Below, piece after piece: positions 34,993-43,848 of a stretch of DNA of 64,000 nucleotides. This DNA comes from Alkalihalobacillus sp. YIM B00296. Lineage in GTDB: Bacteria; Bacillota; Bacilli; Bacillales; Fictibacillaceae. The DNA lies in the NCBI RefSeq assembly GCF_020179385.1, contig NZ_JAIBLJ010000002.1, forward strand, positions 339,944 through 403,943. Reading direction: 5' to 3'. The first letter of the stretch is position 1; each line of letters begins with the position of its first letter. The translations under genes and the position numbers were made by a program. A model generated the notes under the pieces. That model saw only the letters and a list, made by a program, of their open reading frames with translations, made no database searches and was not told where the DNA came from.

Positions 34993-35112
34993 TAAAAAAA
35001 AGAGTGCAAGCAACAAGTGCTTGCACTGAAAAAGGTATGGGCGGTGTCAGAGTATTAAGGGGATTGTCTACTTCAGTATAACATGGGATACATGTCTTCG
35101 TTATTGGGAAAA
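34993..35112 (-). ncRNA. Candidate C-rich small RNA, copy 2
   Basis: Paralogue of the element at 33360-33476. On the minus strand: TTTTCCCAATAAC (35112-35100), 19 bases, TATACT (35080-35075), then a body nearly identical to copy 1 (AATCCCCTTAA, CACCGCCCATACC). The terminator has a perfect 9-bp stem, AGTGCAAGC/GCTTGCACT, and eight T. The 19 bases between block and -10 differ between the copies while both motifs and their distance are kept, which suggests selection for a promoter. Expected RNA length is about 75 nt. Confidence 0.6.
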
Positions 35113-35265
35113 TTCAGCTTTTTATCCTTTAAAATTTGATATGTTGTTAGAATAATTTTCCCAATATCACTATTCCCTCCATTCTCCTTAAGTACGAACA
35201 ACATGAAACTTCGAAATAAGATATAATGAGTAAAAGGGAATCTGACGTACGGGATGAGGGATACG

Positions 35266-36057
35266 ATGGAAGATTTCATCAAAACAAAGAGAAAAATCAT
35301 TTCCTATCAGGATGGAAAAATAACAGAAACAGAGGATACCATCGTGACTGAGTTTCCTCTTACCATTATGCTGGATGGCAATGAATTTGCTACAATGGTA
35401 TGTACACCTACACATATTGAGGAAATGGCAATCGGTTTTCTTGCATCAGAAGGGATCATCCGTTTTTATAACAGAGACATTTCATCGATTTCCATAGATA
35501 GAGGTAAAGGGTTCGCTTATATCGAGACCATTAAAAAAATTACACCTTCCATTCATGACCATACAAAACGATTCATAGGCTCATGTTGCGGAAAAAGCCG
35601 ACAATCCTTTTATTTTCAGAACGATGTAAAAACGGCTAAATCATCCATGTCTAAAGTCCAGATCACTTTTCAACAATGCATTGACCTGATGAGTGACCTG
35701 CAATCTTCAAGTAATACGTTCAGAGAGACTGGCGGCGTCCATAATGCCGCAATCTGTACGCCTGATGGCGTGATCGTTTCCCGTACCGATATCGGGCGGC
35801 ATAATGCACTTGATAAACTCTATGGACATTGCTTGATGAATAACATCTACGTTCATGATAAAATCCTTGTTTTCAGCGGCAGGATCTCTTCTGAAATTCT
35901 TCTGAAGGCTGCGAAAATCGGGGTCGGCATATTGCTTTCAAAGGCAGCCCCGACTGAACTGGCCCTCCAAGCTGCTGAAGACTTAAATATCACCACCGCA
36001 GGCTTCATCCGCGGGAATAAGGTGAATGTATATACCCACGCAGAACGGATTGTATGA
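35266..36057 (+). CDS. fdhD: Formate dehydrogenase sulfurtransferase FdhD
   Basis: A 263-residue protein that passes sulfur from a cysteine desulfurase to the molybdenum cofactor for formate dehydrogenase. The sulfur-carrying cysteine pair is in GSCCGKSR, and TGGVHNAAICTPDGV plus DIGRHNALDKL and FSGRISSEIL are family hallmarks. ATG at 35266 is preferred, with GAGGG five bases upstream. moaA follows 31 bases downstream, probably in one operon. Confidence 0.93.
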   Translation: MEDFIKTKRKIISYQDGKITETEDTIVTEFPLTIMLDGNEFATMVCTPTHIEEMAIGFLASEGIIRFYNRDISSISIDRGKGFAYIETIKKITPSIHDHTKRFIGSCCGKSRQSFYFQNDVKTAKSSMSKVQITFQQCIDLMSDLQSSSNTFRETGGVHNAAICTPDGVIVSRTDIGRHNALDKLYGHCLMNNIYVHDKILVFSGRISSEILLKAAKIGVGILLSKAAPTELALQAAEDLNITTAGFIRGNKVNVYTHAERIV

Positions 36058-36088
36058 CTAACCTTTTCAAGGAGGTAACTGACCGATT

Positions 36089-37096
36089 ATGAACGTCTAC
36101 GACCAACTGCAACGTCCGCTTCGGGATCTGCGGATTTCTGTAACAGACCGTTGTAATTTCCGGTGTCATTACTGTATGCCTGCTGATATATTCGGACCTG
36201 AATATGAATTTCTCAAAAAGAATATGCTTTTGAGCTTTGAAGAGATTACAAGATTAGCCCAATTGTTCCAAGACAATTCCGGAATCAAAAAAATCCGGCT
36301 AACAGGCGGCGAACCGCTGATGAGAAGGGATTTGTCGAATCTAGTCCGGATGCTCTCTAAAATCGATCAAATCGAAGACATTGCCATGACAACCAATGGT
36401 TCACTCTTGCCAGGATATGCTGAACAACTGAAAGCTGCCGGGATGCATCGTGTCACGATCAGCTTGGATACCCTTGATGATGAACGTTTCAAGAAAATCA
36501 ACGGACGGGATGTATCTGTTTCTACTGTGTTAAAAGGAGTACAAGCAGCCCGGGATGCAGGTCTAGGAATCAAGATGAATATGGTCGTCCAAAAAGGCGT
36601 CAATGATCAAGACATCGTGCCGATGGCCAGGTATTTCCGAGAACAGGGGATCATCATCCGGTTCATCGAGTACATGGATGTAGGGAATACGAATGGCTGG
36701 AAGATGGATGATGTCTTCCCGAAAAAAGCGATCATTGAGCGGATCAATGAAGAAATGCCGATTGAACCGATAGAGCCGAATTATAAAGGTGAGGTTGCAA
36801 CAAGGTACCGGTACAAAGGTTCAACGGAAGAAATCGGCATCATCTCATCTGTAACTGACGCGTTCTGTTCGACATGCAATCGGGCAAGGCTTTCAGCAGA
36901 AGGAAAACTGTTCACCTGTTTATTCTCTTCAAAAGGTCATGATTTAAGAGGTCCTATGCGAAATGGCGCTGATGATGGTGAAATGAAGGAAATCATCAAA
37001 GGAATTTGGACAAATCGGCACGATCGGTATTCAGAAAATAGGACCGCTCAAACAAAAAGAACGTCAAAAGTTGAAATGTCCCATATCGGAGGATGA
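36089..37096 (+). CDS. moaA: GTP 3',8-cyclase MoaA
   Basis: A 335-residue radical-SAM enzyme for the first step of molybdopterin synthesis. The SAM cluster is Cys22-Cys26-Cys29 ([10 protein letters not shown]), followed by [10 protein letters not shown]-terminal cluster is formed by FCSTCNRAR and LFTCLF, and the protein ends in the essential Gly-Gly (SHIGG). GGAGG lies 12 bases before the ATG. It is followed by a strong terminator. Confidence 0.95.
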   Translation: MNVYDQLQRPLRDLRISVTDRCNFRCHYCMPADIFGPEYEFLKKNMLLSFEEITRLAQLFQDNSGIKKIRLTGGEPLMRRDLSNLVRMLSKIDQIEDIAMTTNGSLLPGYAEQLKAAGMHRVTISLDTLDDERFKKINGRDVSVSTVLKGVQAARDAGLGIKMNMVVQKGVNDQDIVPMARYFREQGIIIRFIEYMDVGNTNGWKMDDVFPKKAIIERINEEMPIEPIEPNYKGEVATRYRYKGSTEEIGIISSVTDAFCSTCNRARLSAEGKLFTCLFSSKGHDLRGPMRNGADDGEMKEIIKGIWTNRHDRYSENRTAQTKRTSKVEMSHIGG

Positions 37097-37123
37097 CTGA
37101 TACAATCAGTCATCCTTTTTTGA
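37089..37123 (+). terminator. Terminator of fdhD-moaA
   Basis: GGATGACTGAT pairs with ATCAGTCATCC and is followed by six T; it overlaps the moaA stop. Confidence 0.88.
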
Positions 37124-37211
37124 TGTGGATACTACAAAGAGAGCGACCCTTTTGCCGCTCTCCATCTTTTCGACCTGCTAGGTTACATTAAGTGTAGCTT
37201 TGTACGCCGCG

Positions 37212-37631
37212 TTAAACGGCTTTCGTATTCAGCTTAACGTCCACATTACCACGTGTGGCTTTAGAATACGGGCAAAATTCATGAGCCTTCCTCACCAGCT
37301 CTTCGGCATCCTCTTGGCTTACTCCATTCACTTCTACATTTAAGGTTACACCGATCTTGAAACCATTGTCGCTTGAATCCTTCATGAAACTTACATCAGC
37401 TGTCACACTTGATTCGATTTCTTTTTTCTGTTTAGTGGCAACCAGATTGAGTGCCCCATCAAAGCATGCTGAATATCCAGATGCAAATAATTCTTCAGGG
37501 TTTGTACCTTCCTTATCTGTATCATCAGTAGGCATTACAAGATCATGATCGATTTGCCCGGTATCAGATTTCACATGACCTTTCCTCCCACCTTTTGCTG
37601 TCGCATGTGCAGTAAATAATACATCACTCAT
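37212..37631 (-). CDS. Organic hydroperoxide resistance protein (Ohr family)
   Basis: A 139-residue OsmC/Ohr peroxidase that reduces organic hydroperoxides. The two redox cysteines are in GYSACFDGAL and HEFCPYSKATRGN, and the N-terminal LFTAHATAKGGR is typical of Ohr. ATG at 37631 follows GGAGGAG. No OhrR regulator gene is adjacent. Confidence 0.92.
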   Translation of the reverse strand: MSDVLFTAHATAKGGRKGHVKSDTGQIDHDLVMPTDDTDKEGTNPEELFASGYSACFDGALNLVATKQKKEIESSVTADVSFMKDSSDNGFKIGVTLNVEVNGVSQEDAEELVRKAHEFCPYSKATRGNVDVKLNTKAV

Positions 37632-37730
37632 CTTTAACTCCTCCTTCAACCTTTAAAGTTATCAAGTCTTACACTTATGTAGTTCCTTCTATTCGATTTT
37701 TTAAAACACGATATTAGCCTATGTATGCTG

Positions 37731-38150
37731 TCAGACTGTTCCTCGAAATATATAAGGAACGGAATTTTCAAGGAATCCCTCAATTCCTTTAGAATGATAA
37801 GGCATCCATCCATTGGCTGTTGGAATATCCATCCATTTTACATCTGAAATGGTTTCCGTATCTTGAATCGAGATCTCTCCGTTGACAATCCGGGCTTTGA
37901 AGGTAATGAAAATAGCGTGGTGGTCATTTTCTTTCATAAATACTTCATTTACAGATACCAGGCTTTCAATTTCTATTGTCAATCCTGTCTCTTCTCTAGC
38001 TTCTCGAATGGCAGCCTCCATCAATGTCTCACCTTCTTCTACTGCACCACCAGGCATGGACCAATTATCATATTTCGTATTATGTACCATCAAAACCTTA
38101 TCCTTCTCTTTATCATAAATAAGTGAATACACCACATCGACTCGTTTCAT
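37731..38150 (-). CDS. Nudix hydrolase
   Basis: A 139-residue Nudix protein with a complete box starting GGAVEEGETL and ending AREETGL (about residues 35-57), which binds Mg and cleaves nucleoside-diphosphate-X substrates. The ATG at 38150 follows AAAGGAG. It is a single gene; the substrate is unknown. Confidence 0.88.
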   Translation of the reverse strand: MKRVDVVYSLIYDKEKDKVLMVHNTKYDNWSMPGGAVEEGETLMEAAIREAREETGLTIEIESLVSVNEVFMKENDHHAIFITFKARIVNGEISIQDTETISDVKWMDIPTANGWMPYHSKGIEGFLENSVPYIFRGTV

Positions 38151-38419
38151 GTCATTCGCTCCTTTTACCTGATTGGAAGATTTTCTACAGGATTCAACTA
38201 TTCCATTAAGACATCCTAACTCCTTCTGAATTTTATAAATGCGTTAATGGTTATTGACTTTCATTGCCACCTGTTATCCTTGATTCAATAGCTCCTTGAA
38301 TCCATCTATGAGGAACACTTATTCGGGTCCATAAAATAGTATCGTGTTCCTTTCTTCATTGAAACAAGACTAATCAGGTTCCTCAATTTTACTGTAAGTT
38401 AAGGGTAAGGAGGGATAAT

Positions 38420-38467
38420 ATGAAAAAGTTAGTATTCATTCGTCAAGTTTTTTATGATGATTTCTGA
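38420..38467 (+). pseudogene. Orphan 5' gene fragment with ribosome site
   Basis: GGAGG precedes an ATG at 38420 that opens MKKLVFIRQVFYDDF and stops after 15 codons, running head-on into the truncated M24 gene. The excellent ribosome site with a dead frame suggests the 5' stub of a gene cut by a deletion. Confidence 0.4.
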
Positions 38468-38884
38468 TGAGATGTATTCGTTCTGATAGACTTCATACAA
38501 CATTTCCTGTAACCAACGGAACCTTCCTGTTGTAAGCCCATCTGCAAGCGGATAACATTCAGAGTAATTGATTGCAACTTTGGAAGGGGCGACCTTTTCA
38601 ACCATCGATTTCAATACTTCATCCAGATCCCCTTGATACGTTCTCACTTCATCAAACAAACCGCATTCTTCAATATCCTGCGCGTCAATTGTACTGCACA
38701 CCGCCAGTTTTCCGTGATTTTTCGTAATAAGGAATCCCCCTGGTCCAACCGTTTTTACTCCGGTTACAAAAGGGAGACACGGGTCACTGCCTTCGCTTGT
38801 GAAAATGATCCATAAATCGATTTGCTGTTCGTTTAGAATCTCGATTGATCTTCTCAAATTTTCCTTTTGAAGGCTATATCTCAT
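38429..38884 (-). pseudogene. Truncated M24 peptidase (N-terminal domain only)
   Basis: 151 residues covering only the creatinase-type N-terminal domain (DLWIIFTSEGSDPCLPFVTGV...), parallel to the first 150 residues of the neighbouring full-length gene. It ends at SSEIIIKNLTNEY, exactly where the catalytic metal-binding domain should begin. The frame meets a short plus-strand gene stub, so a deletion removed the rest. It starts directly after the stop of the full M24 gene, as in an operon of two paralogues. It could still be made as a stand-alone domain. Confidence 0.7.
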
Positions 38885-40093
38885 TTACTTCACCCCTTTG
38901 TATGGGATTGTAATCAATTCAAGCTGCCGTTTACTTAATATGTCAGATCCTTCATCTGTTACGAGGACATTCTCTTCGACCAATATGCAAGGAAGTCCAT
39001 GATCTTGAATGACAGTCGGTTCGATAGCGTAAATCTCTCCCGATTGAATGAGCCCTTCAACCTGCGGGCGCTGGGGTGTCCTTCTAGGACCGAGGATGGT
39101 TCCTCCATCATGCGTCGCCTTACCGACTTGATGGCCGACAGAATGTCGAACTGTCGGATACCCATGTCCTTCAATGCAAGCACGGCCAACTGCATCTATC
39201 TCGTAACCCTTTTTTCCAGGCTGCAATGCTTCAATTGATTTTGTAATTCCATCTACAGCCGCATCAAATGCTTTCTGCACATCTTCTGGAGGCCCAGCTT
39301 CCCCTTCTTTTAAAAAGTAACAGGTCCGTGCAATGTCTGAAGCATACCCTTCACACCGTAAACTGAAATCAATTATCACGATGTCTCCGGGTTCAACTTT
39401 ATGGTCACCAGGCTTCCGATGGGCCAGGCCACACCTTACGATACAGACAAGCGGTAAATCATAAGGATCTCCCAGCCCATTCGTAAGTCCTCTCTTCTTC
39501 ATTCCATCTACAAAAAGCTGTCCGATCTCCTTTTCTGTCATCCCAGCTTCCATTTTTGAGAATGCTTCCTCAAAAATATCTGTTGTATGGTTGATCGCTT
39601 TCTTCACCACTTCAATTTCGGCGGTTGATTTTACACATCTCAACTGTTGTAAAATCGGTTCACTCGTCACTTCCATCTCACCTAATTTGTTTGATCCGAT
39701 TAATCTCTCAAGCCATTGGTAAAGGCCTAAAGATAATCCATCATACAAATGGTCATAAAGTGAGATGTTCAAAGCCAACTTTTTTGGTGCAAGCATATGG
39801 AATACTTTCAGAAAAGCCTCTTCCATGTGGGTATCATATGGGATTACATCGGAGAAGACTTCTGTCAGTTTGAATGTTTCATAGTCCTCTTTTGAAACGA
39901 TTGCTTGATGGAAACCGCTTTTATTGATGAAAATAGCGGTCGTATCGTGTGTTCTTATATCTGTTACGAAAGGTAAACTAGGATCATAGCTTTCCCTTGT
40001 TAAAATAAGCCACGTGTCTACGTTATGTATTCCAAGTAACTTGACAGCCGCCACCAATTTCTCATGTACAATTTGAGCCCTTGCAATTGTCAT
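38885..40093 (-). CDS. M24-family metallopeptidase (Xaa-Pro peptidase-like)
   Basis: A 402-residue pita-bread-fold peptidase. The creatinase N-domain covers about 1-165, then the catalytic domain has metal ligands in IIDFSLRCEGYASDIARTC (two Asp), HSVGHQVG (His), AIEPT and VEENVLVT (Glu). The family removes residues before proline or cleaves creatine-like amides in the cytoplasm. It is followed with no gap by the truncated paralogue. Confidence 0.87.
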   Translation of the reverse strand: MTIARAQIVHEKLVAAVKLLGIHNVDTWLILTRESYDPSLPFVTDIRTHDTTAIFINKSGFHQAIVSKEDYETFKLTEVFSDVIPYDTHMEEAFLKVFHMLAPKKLALNISLYDHLYDGLSLGLYQWLERLIGSNKLGEMEVTSEPILQQLRCVKSTAEIEVVKKAINHTTDIFEEAFSKMEAGMTEKEIGQLFVDGMKKRGLTNGLGDPYDLPLVCIVRCGLAHRKPGDHKVEPGDIVIIDFSLRCEGYASDIARTCYFLKEGEAGPPEDVQKAFDAAVDGITKSIEALQPGKKGYEIDAVGRACIEGHGYPTVRHSVGHQVGKATHDGGTILGPRRTPQRPQVEGLIQSGEIYAIEPTVIQDHGLPCILVEENVLVTDEGSDILSKRQLELITIPYKGVK

Positions 40094-40204
40094 ACCAATC
40101 CCCCCCTACCATACATTTAATTAGATAGGTATGGAGAATACTCCTGCATTGATTGTTAGAAATAATGTCTCGGAAAGGTTAAAGGGCGAACTGTTACGTC
40201 CACC

Positions 40205-40549
40205 CTAACTTGTTTGCAGTAATTCAATCACTTCTCCGCTTGGTCCCATAATGAAGGCTGATTGCCATCCATTTTCAAAAGCGTATGGCCCTTCATATAA
40301 AATGAATTCGTGATGTCGTTTCAGCATTTCATCAAGGTTTTCCACTTCAAAGGCGATATGTTTATTAGGGGTTAACTTTACGTTATCTTCTACCAAAACG
40401 AGCTCAAGTCGAAACCCATCCAGCGTCATGAAAATGATCTTTTCCCCTAATAACTCGATTTCAGATTCAAATCGGAAACCCAGTTTTTCATAGAATTGTA
40501 CCGCTCTTTCCAATCGATTCGTTTCAATTGCGACATGATGAAAAGTCAT
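40205..40549 (-). CDS. VOC-family (glyoxalase-like) protein
   Basis: A 114-residue vicinal-oxygen-chelate protein: one pair of beta-alpha-beta-beta-beta modules, with possible metal ligands His5 (FHHVAIET), Glu in RLELVLVE, His in NKHIAFEV and Glu in GEVIELLQ. It overlaps the QueA-like gene by four bases and is last in a three-gene operon. The substrate is unknown. Confidence 0.8.
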   Translation of the reverse strand: MTFHHVAIETNRLERAVQFYEKLGFRFESEIELLGEKIIFMTLDGFRLELVLVEDNVKLTPNKHIAFEVENLDEMLKRHHEFILYEGPYAFENGWQSAFIMGPSGEVIELLQTS

Positions 40550-41610
40550 ATGATTTCCCCTGATATGATAAGGTTTATATCTCCAAATTCATGCCACAAG
40601 TACTTTTCCTTTATCGCATTATGATAGGCGTCCTTTAAAAGCATCGGAGGGACGAATGCAGACAACATATCGAGATGACTGGCTTCCGGTTCATGAAAAC
40701 CGGTGATCAATGCATCGACAACCTTCAAGGAAAAATCTTCATGGATATGCAGATTGGTCCAGCCTTTTTTCGCTACAGGCATGCCTTGAGAATCCACCGC
40801 AGATTCGAGAGCACGGACAACTGTAGTCCCTACAGCGACCACTTTCCCACCAGCCTCTTTTGTTGACTTGATTTTACGAATCGCTTCGCTTGGTACCTCA
40901 TATTCTTCCAGACTATCAGCTGGACCAATTTCCCACTGGTCATTCAAGAAATAGCTCAATCCTGTATGGAGGGTGATCCTTGCAATCTGCATCCCTTTTT
41001 TCTTTAACCGAAGCAGCATCTCCCAACTGAATGCTCTTCCAGCCGAGACCATTTCGACAGATCCAGGGACGGTTCCGTAAGCTGTTTGATAGTGTTCCAG
41101 ACTCCATTCCTTGTTTATATACTCATAACGGATCGGCTCGCCCAATCTATATAACTGGTCATAGAGTTCATTCCCCCTTGCAGAAAAGCAGACTGTCACA
41201 AGTGGCTCATTACGATTTACCGCCCTTACAAAGCCTGTCAAGCTCGGTGAAAAGAGAAGGACATCGCTTTGTTGGACCTTTGCGTCTACGACCAGGACCC
41301 TCCAAACTGAATTGCTCTTCCTTTGTGCAAGACGGATTTCAACGTTCTCTTCAATGATCTTACAGCCTCTTCTTATTTTCACATTAAAAGAAGCGGGAAG
41401 TGTCCTACTGATATTCAAAACAAGAAGATCGCCTTTATTCAAGTACTTCTCCAGGTTTTTAAACTGGTCGTGTTTTGTTTTTCCATTGTCACGGTCCAAA
41501 ACCAACATTCTGACATGATCACGCCTTTTTCCTCTTGCCTCCGGTGGGTTTGAAGCATTCAACCCTTCTGGCAAATAGAACTTCATCGGCTTTTTTGCTG
41601 CTAATCCCAT
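40546..41610 (-). CDS. QueA-like SAM:tRNA ribosyltransferase-isomerase paralogue
   Basis: A 354-residue protein of the QueA family, which moves ribose from SAM to 7-deazaguanine in tRNA to form epoxyqueuosine. Seen here are GDLLVLNISRTLPASF, the AGRAFSWEMLL and LHTGLSYF region and GFHEPEASHLDMLSAF. The usual queA lies with tgt; here it is coupled to an SDR (seven bases apart or overlapping) and a VOC gene, and several positions depart from canonical QueA (for example ISRTLPASF for NDTRVIPARL). It is probably a divergent paralogue. ATG at 41610 follows GGAGG by eight bases. Confidence 0.8.
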   Translation of the reverse strand: MGLAAKKPMKFYLPEGLNASNPPEARGKRRDHVRMLVLDRDNGKTKHDQFKNLEKYLNKGDLLVLNISRTLPASFNVKIRRGCKIIEENVEIRLAQRKSNSVWRVLVVDAKVQQSDVLLFSPSLTGFVRAVNRNEPLVTVCFSARGNELYDQLYRLGEPIRYEYINKEWSLEHYQTAYGTVPGSVEMVSAGRAFSWEMLLRLKKKGMQIARITLHTGLSYFLNDQWEIGPADSLEEYEVPSEAIRKIKSTKEAGGKVVAVGTTVVRALESAVDSQGMPVAKKGWTNLHIHEDFSLKVVDALITGFHEPEASHLDMLSAFVPPMLLKDAYHNAIKEKYLWHEFGDINLIISGEII

Positions 41611-41615
41611 CTTAA

Positions 41616-42341
41616 TCACCTCCCCTCTACGACAAAGCTTTGTGCTTTTAATCGTTTCCCGTTTACATGCTTCGATTCATCTGAAGCAAGATAAAGGAAT
41701 ACTTCCGTCAAATCTTCAGGCTCTGCAAGCTCATAATCACAATCCGGAATAGCGAGCTCATGCATTTCGGTATTCATCTCACCAGGGTCTACCATGTTAA
41801 TCCGGACGCCGGTATCTTCCATTTCATCCGCCCAAATCTCTGTCAATCCTTCCAATGCGAACTTGGAAACTCCGTATGCCCCCCAACCGGCATACCCGAC
41901 ATTCCCTGCTTCAGAAGTCACATTGATGATCGAACCAGACTCACGTTCCAACATGCCCGGTAATACTCGTTTGGTCAGCCTGAAAGGGCCATCCGCATTG
42001 ACCCGTAACACATCAAGGAACTCTTCACTTGGGTAATCTGTAAGATAAGGCATCGGACTTGGTCCTAATCGGGATGCGTTGTTGATCAACACATCAATTT
42101 TTCCAAAATTTGATTCGGCCAAGGATATGAATCGTTCAATATCCCTCGGTTCTGATGCATCTGCCGGAACTGCTAAAACCTCTGCGCCGAGCGCCTCTAA
42201 TTCTTTTGCAACTTCTTTCAAGTTCATCTCGCCACGTGCGCAAATGGCAAGATTCGCTCCATTCTTCGCAAATGCCCTTGCAACCGCTCTTCCTAATCCC
42301 TTTGAAGCTCCAGTAATCATGACCACTTGTTTTTCCTTCAT
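41616..42341 (-). CDS. SDR-family oxidoreductase
   Basis: A 241-residue short-chain dehydrogenase with TGASKGLG (residues 10-17), NNAS (about 88-91), catalytic Ser in INVTSEAG and YGVSK. It is the first gene of an operon with the QueA-like and VOC genes. AAGGAG lies about ten bases before the start. The substrate is unknown. Confidence 0.83.
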   Translation of the reverse strand: MKEKQVVMITGASKGLGRAVARAFAKNGANLAICARGEMNLKEVAKELEALGAEVLAVPADASEPRDIERFISLAESNFGKIDVLINNASRLGPSPMPYLTDYPSEEFLDVLRVNADGPFRLTKRVLPGMLERESGSIINVTSEAGNVGYAGWGAYGVSKFALEGLTEIWADEMEDTGVRINMVDPGEMNTEMHELAIPDCDYELAEPEDLTEVFLYLASDESKHVNGKRLKAQSFVVEGR

Positions 42342-42447
42342 TTATGACAACTCCTTAATTGTTGGATTTCTTAGTTCCAGTTTATTGAATAAGGAGTTCC
42401 TTTTCGTCAGAATGAAGATTGAATTTCCCATACCTAATTGGACCGAT

Positions 42448-42483
42448 AAAAAATCTACATCCCATCTAAGACCATGGATGTAG
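42448..42483 (-). terminator. Terminator of DAO-type gene
   Basis: On the minus strand CTACATCCAT pairs with ATGGGATGTAG around TCTTAG, followed by ATTTTTT. Confidence 0.65.
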
Positions 42484-42526
42484 ATAATTTTAAAGAAAAC
42501 TCGGGCTTTGCCAAGCCTTGGCGAAG

Positions 42527-42572
42527 GCTGAGCCTTAGCTGCAGGCTGTCGCCGCCAAAGGAGGACTGAATC
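42527..42572. repeat. Dispersed repeat fragment, copy F
   Basis: Only the GCAGGCTGTCGCCGCC and GGAGGACTGAA parts remain, next to a GGCTTTGCCAAGCC palindrome. Confidence 0.55.
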
Positions 42573-42588
42573 CTTTCATCTTTTCAAT

Positions 42589-43713
42589 TCAAATGCTTTT
42601 TTCCATCGCTCCTGAAACGTCATAGTCATGAAGATCCAGTTCAAGCGGGCGACCGAGCGCAAGTTTCGCAAGTTCCGATCCCAGATATGGTCCACTTGTA
42701 AGACCTGAAGCTCCGAGACCATTTGCAATCAGCAATCCCTTTACGCCTGGAACCGGGCCGATGATCGGGAGAAAACCAGGGGTAAACGGTCGAAAGCCGA
42801 CTTTGATTTCTTGGATGGTACTAACGGACAGCCCGGGTGCAATTTGCAATGCCTTGTCTAAAATCTCGTGAACACCACCTGCTGTGACCCGGAAATCGAA
42901 CCCTACATCGTCTTCATGTGTCGCCCCGACGACCACTCTTCCCCCTCCAAAACTAAGCAGGTAATGGTTATTCGGCGGCATTACGACAGGCCATTCACTC
43001 GTATCTGCATCTGGTATTTCAAGGTGTACAATTTGGGCTCTTTGAGAAGAGAGCTTGAATTCCCATCCCAAAGGTTGGAGAAGTTCTTTCGACCATGCAC
43101 CTGTGGTAAGGATCACTTGATCTGCATCAATTGTATTCCCATCGAATTCAATACCGGTTACACAAGTTTCTCGCTGAATAAGCCTGGCATCACCTTCCAG
43201 AAAATTCACCCCATTCTTTTTGGCAGCATTGATCAGAGCCTTCCGTAATGCACTTCCATTGACACGTGCAGCCCCGCTGATATGTACGGATGCATAATCC
43301 CCAGCCAATGGTGGAAAAAGTGCTTTTGTTTCATCAGCAGACAAGCGTGTTACTTCTCCAATTTCAGGAGCATCCTCCCGCCGTTTCAGGGCACGCTCGA
43401 CCATCTTTTCCAGCTTCTTCTCATCCGTATGCAGACTGATCGCTCCAACACGCCTATACCCCGTATCTATCTCTCCAGCAGCTTCCAGTTCTTTAATCAA
43501 GACTGGGTAATATCTCGCCCCGCCTTTAACCAGACGGTACCAAGCTTTATTCCGGCGCTGAGAAAGCCAGGGACAGATGATTCCAGCCGCAGCCTCAGTC
43601 GCTTGTCCATTGTCTTTCCGGTCCACCACAGTCACCTCTGCCCCAGCTTCAGACAAATGATAAGCTGTCGAAACACCGAGAATCCCACCGCCTACAACAA
43701 TGAATTTTTCCAT
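42589..43713 (-). CDS. FAD-dependent D-amino acid oxidase/dehydrogenase family enzyme
   Basis: A 374-residue DAO-family flavoenzyme. The N-terminal GxGxxG (VGGGILGVSTAYHLSEAG) is followed by VDRKDNGQATEAAAGI for FAD, and the C-terminal GFRPFTPGFLPIIGPVPGVKGL ends the FAD domain. The family oxidises glycine, D-amino acids or sarcosine. It is divergent from the Lrp-type regulator alaR and could be controlled by it; this is inference from position. Confidence 0.83.
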   Translation of the reverse strand: MEKFIVVGGGILGVSTAYHLSEAGAEVTVVDRKDNGQATEAAAGIICPWLSQRRNKAWYRLVKGGARYYPVLIKELEAAGEIDTGYRRVGAISLHTDEKKLEKMVERALKRREDAPEIGEVTRLSADETKALFPPLAGDYASVHISGAARVNGSALRKALINAAKKNGVNFLEGDARLIQRETCVTGIEFDGNTIDADQVILTTGAWSKELLQPLGWEFKLSSQRAQIVHLEIPDADTSEWPVVMPPNNHYLLSFGGGRVVVGATHEDDVGFDFRVTAGGVHEILDKALQIAPGLSVSTIQEIKVGFRPFTPGFLPIIGPVPGVKGLLIANGLGASGLTSGPYLGSELAKLALGRPLELDLHDYDVSGAMEKSI

Positions 43714-43848
43714 CTATAACACCTATTTTCAGTCGTTTTAAAGCTATTTTACATGACTGGTTTTTCCGATACAATTTGTAGTTGTTTCAGTTCCTTTGGA
43801 AATCCTGTTAGAATGGTTCATATGTAAAAATAAAAAGTAGGTGTGAAA

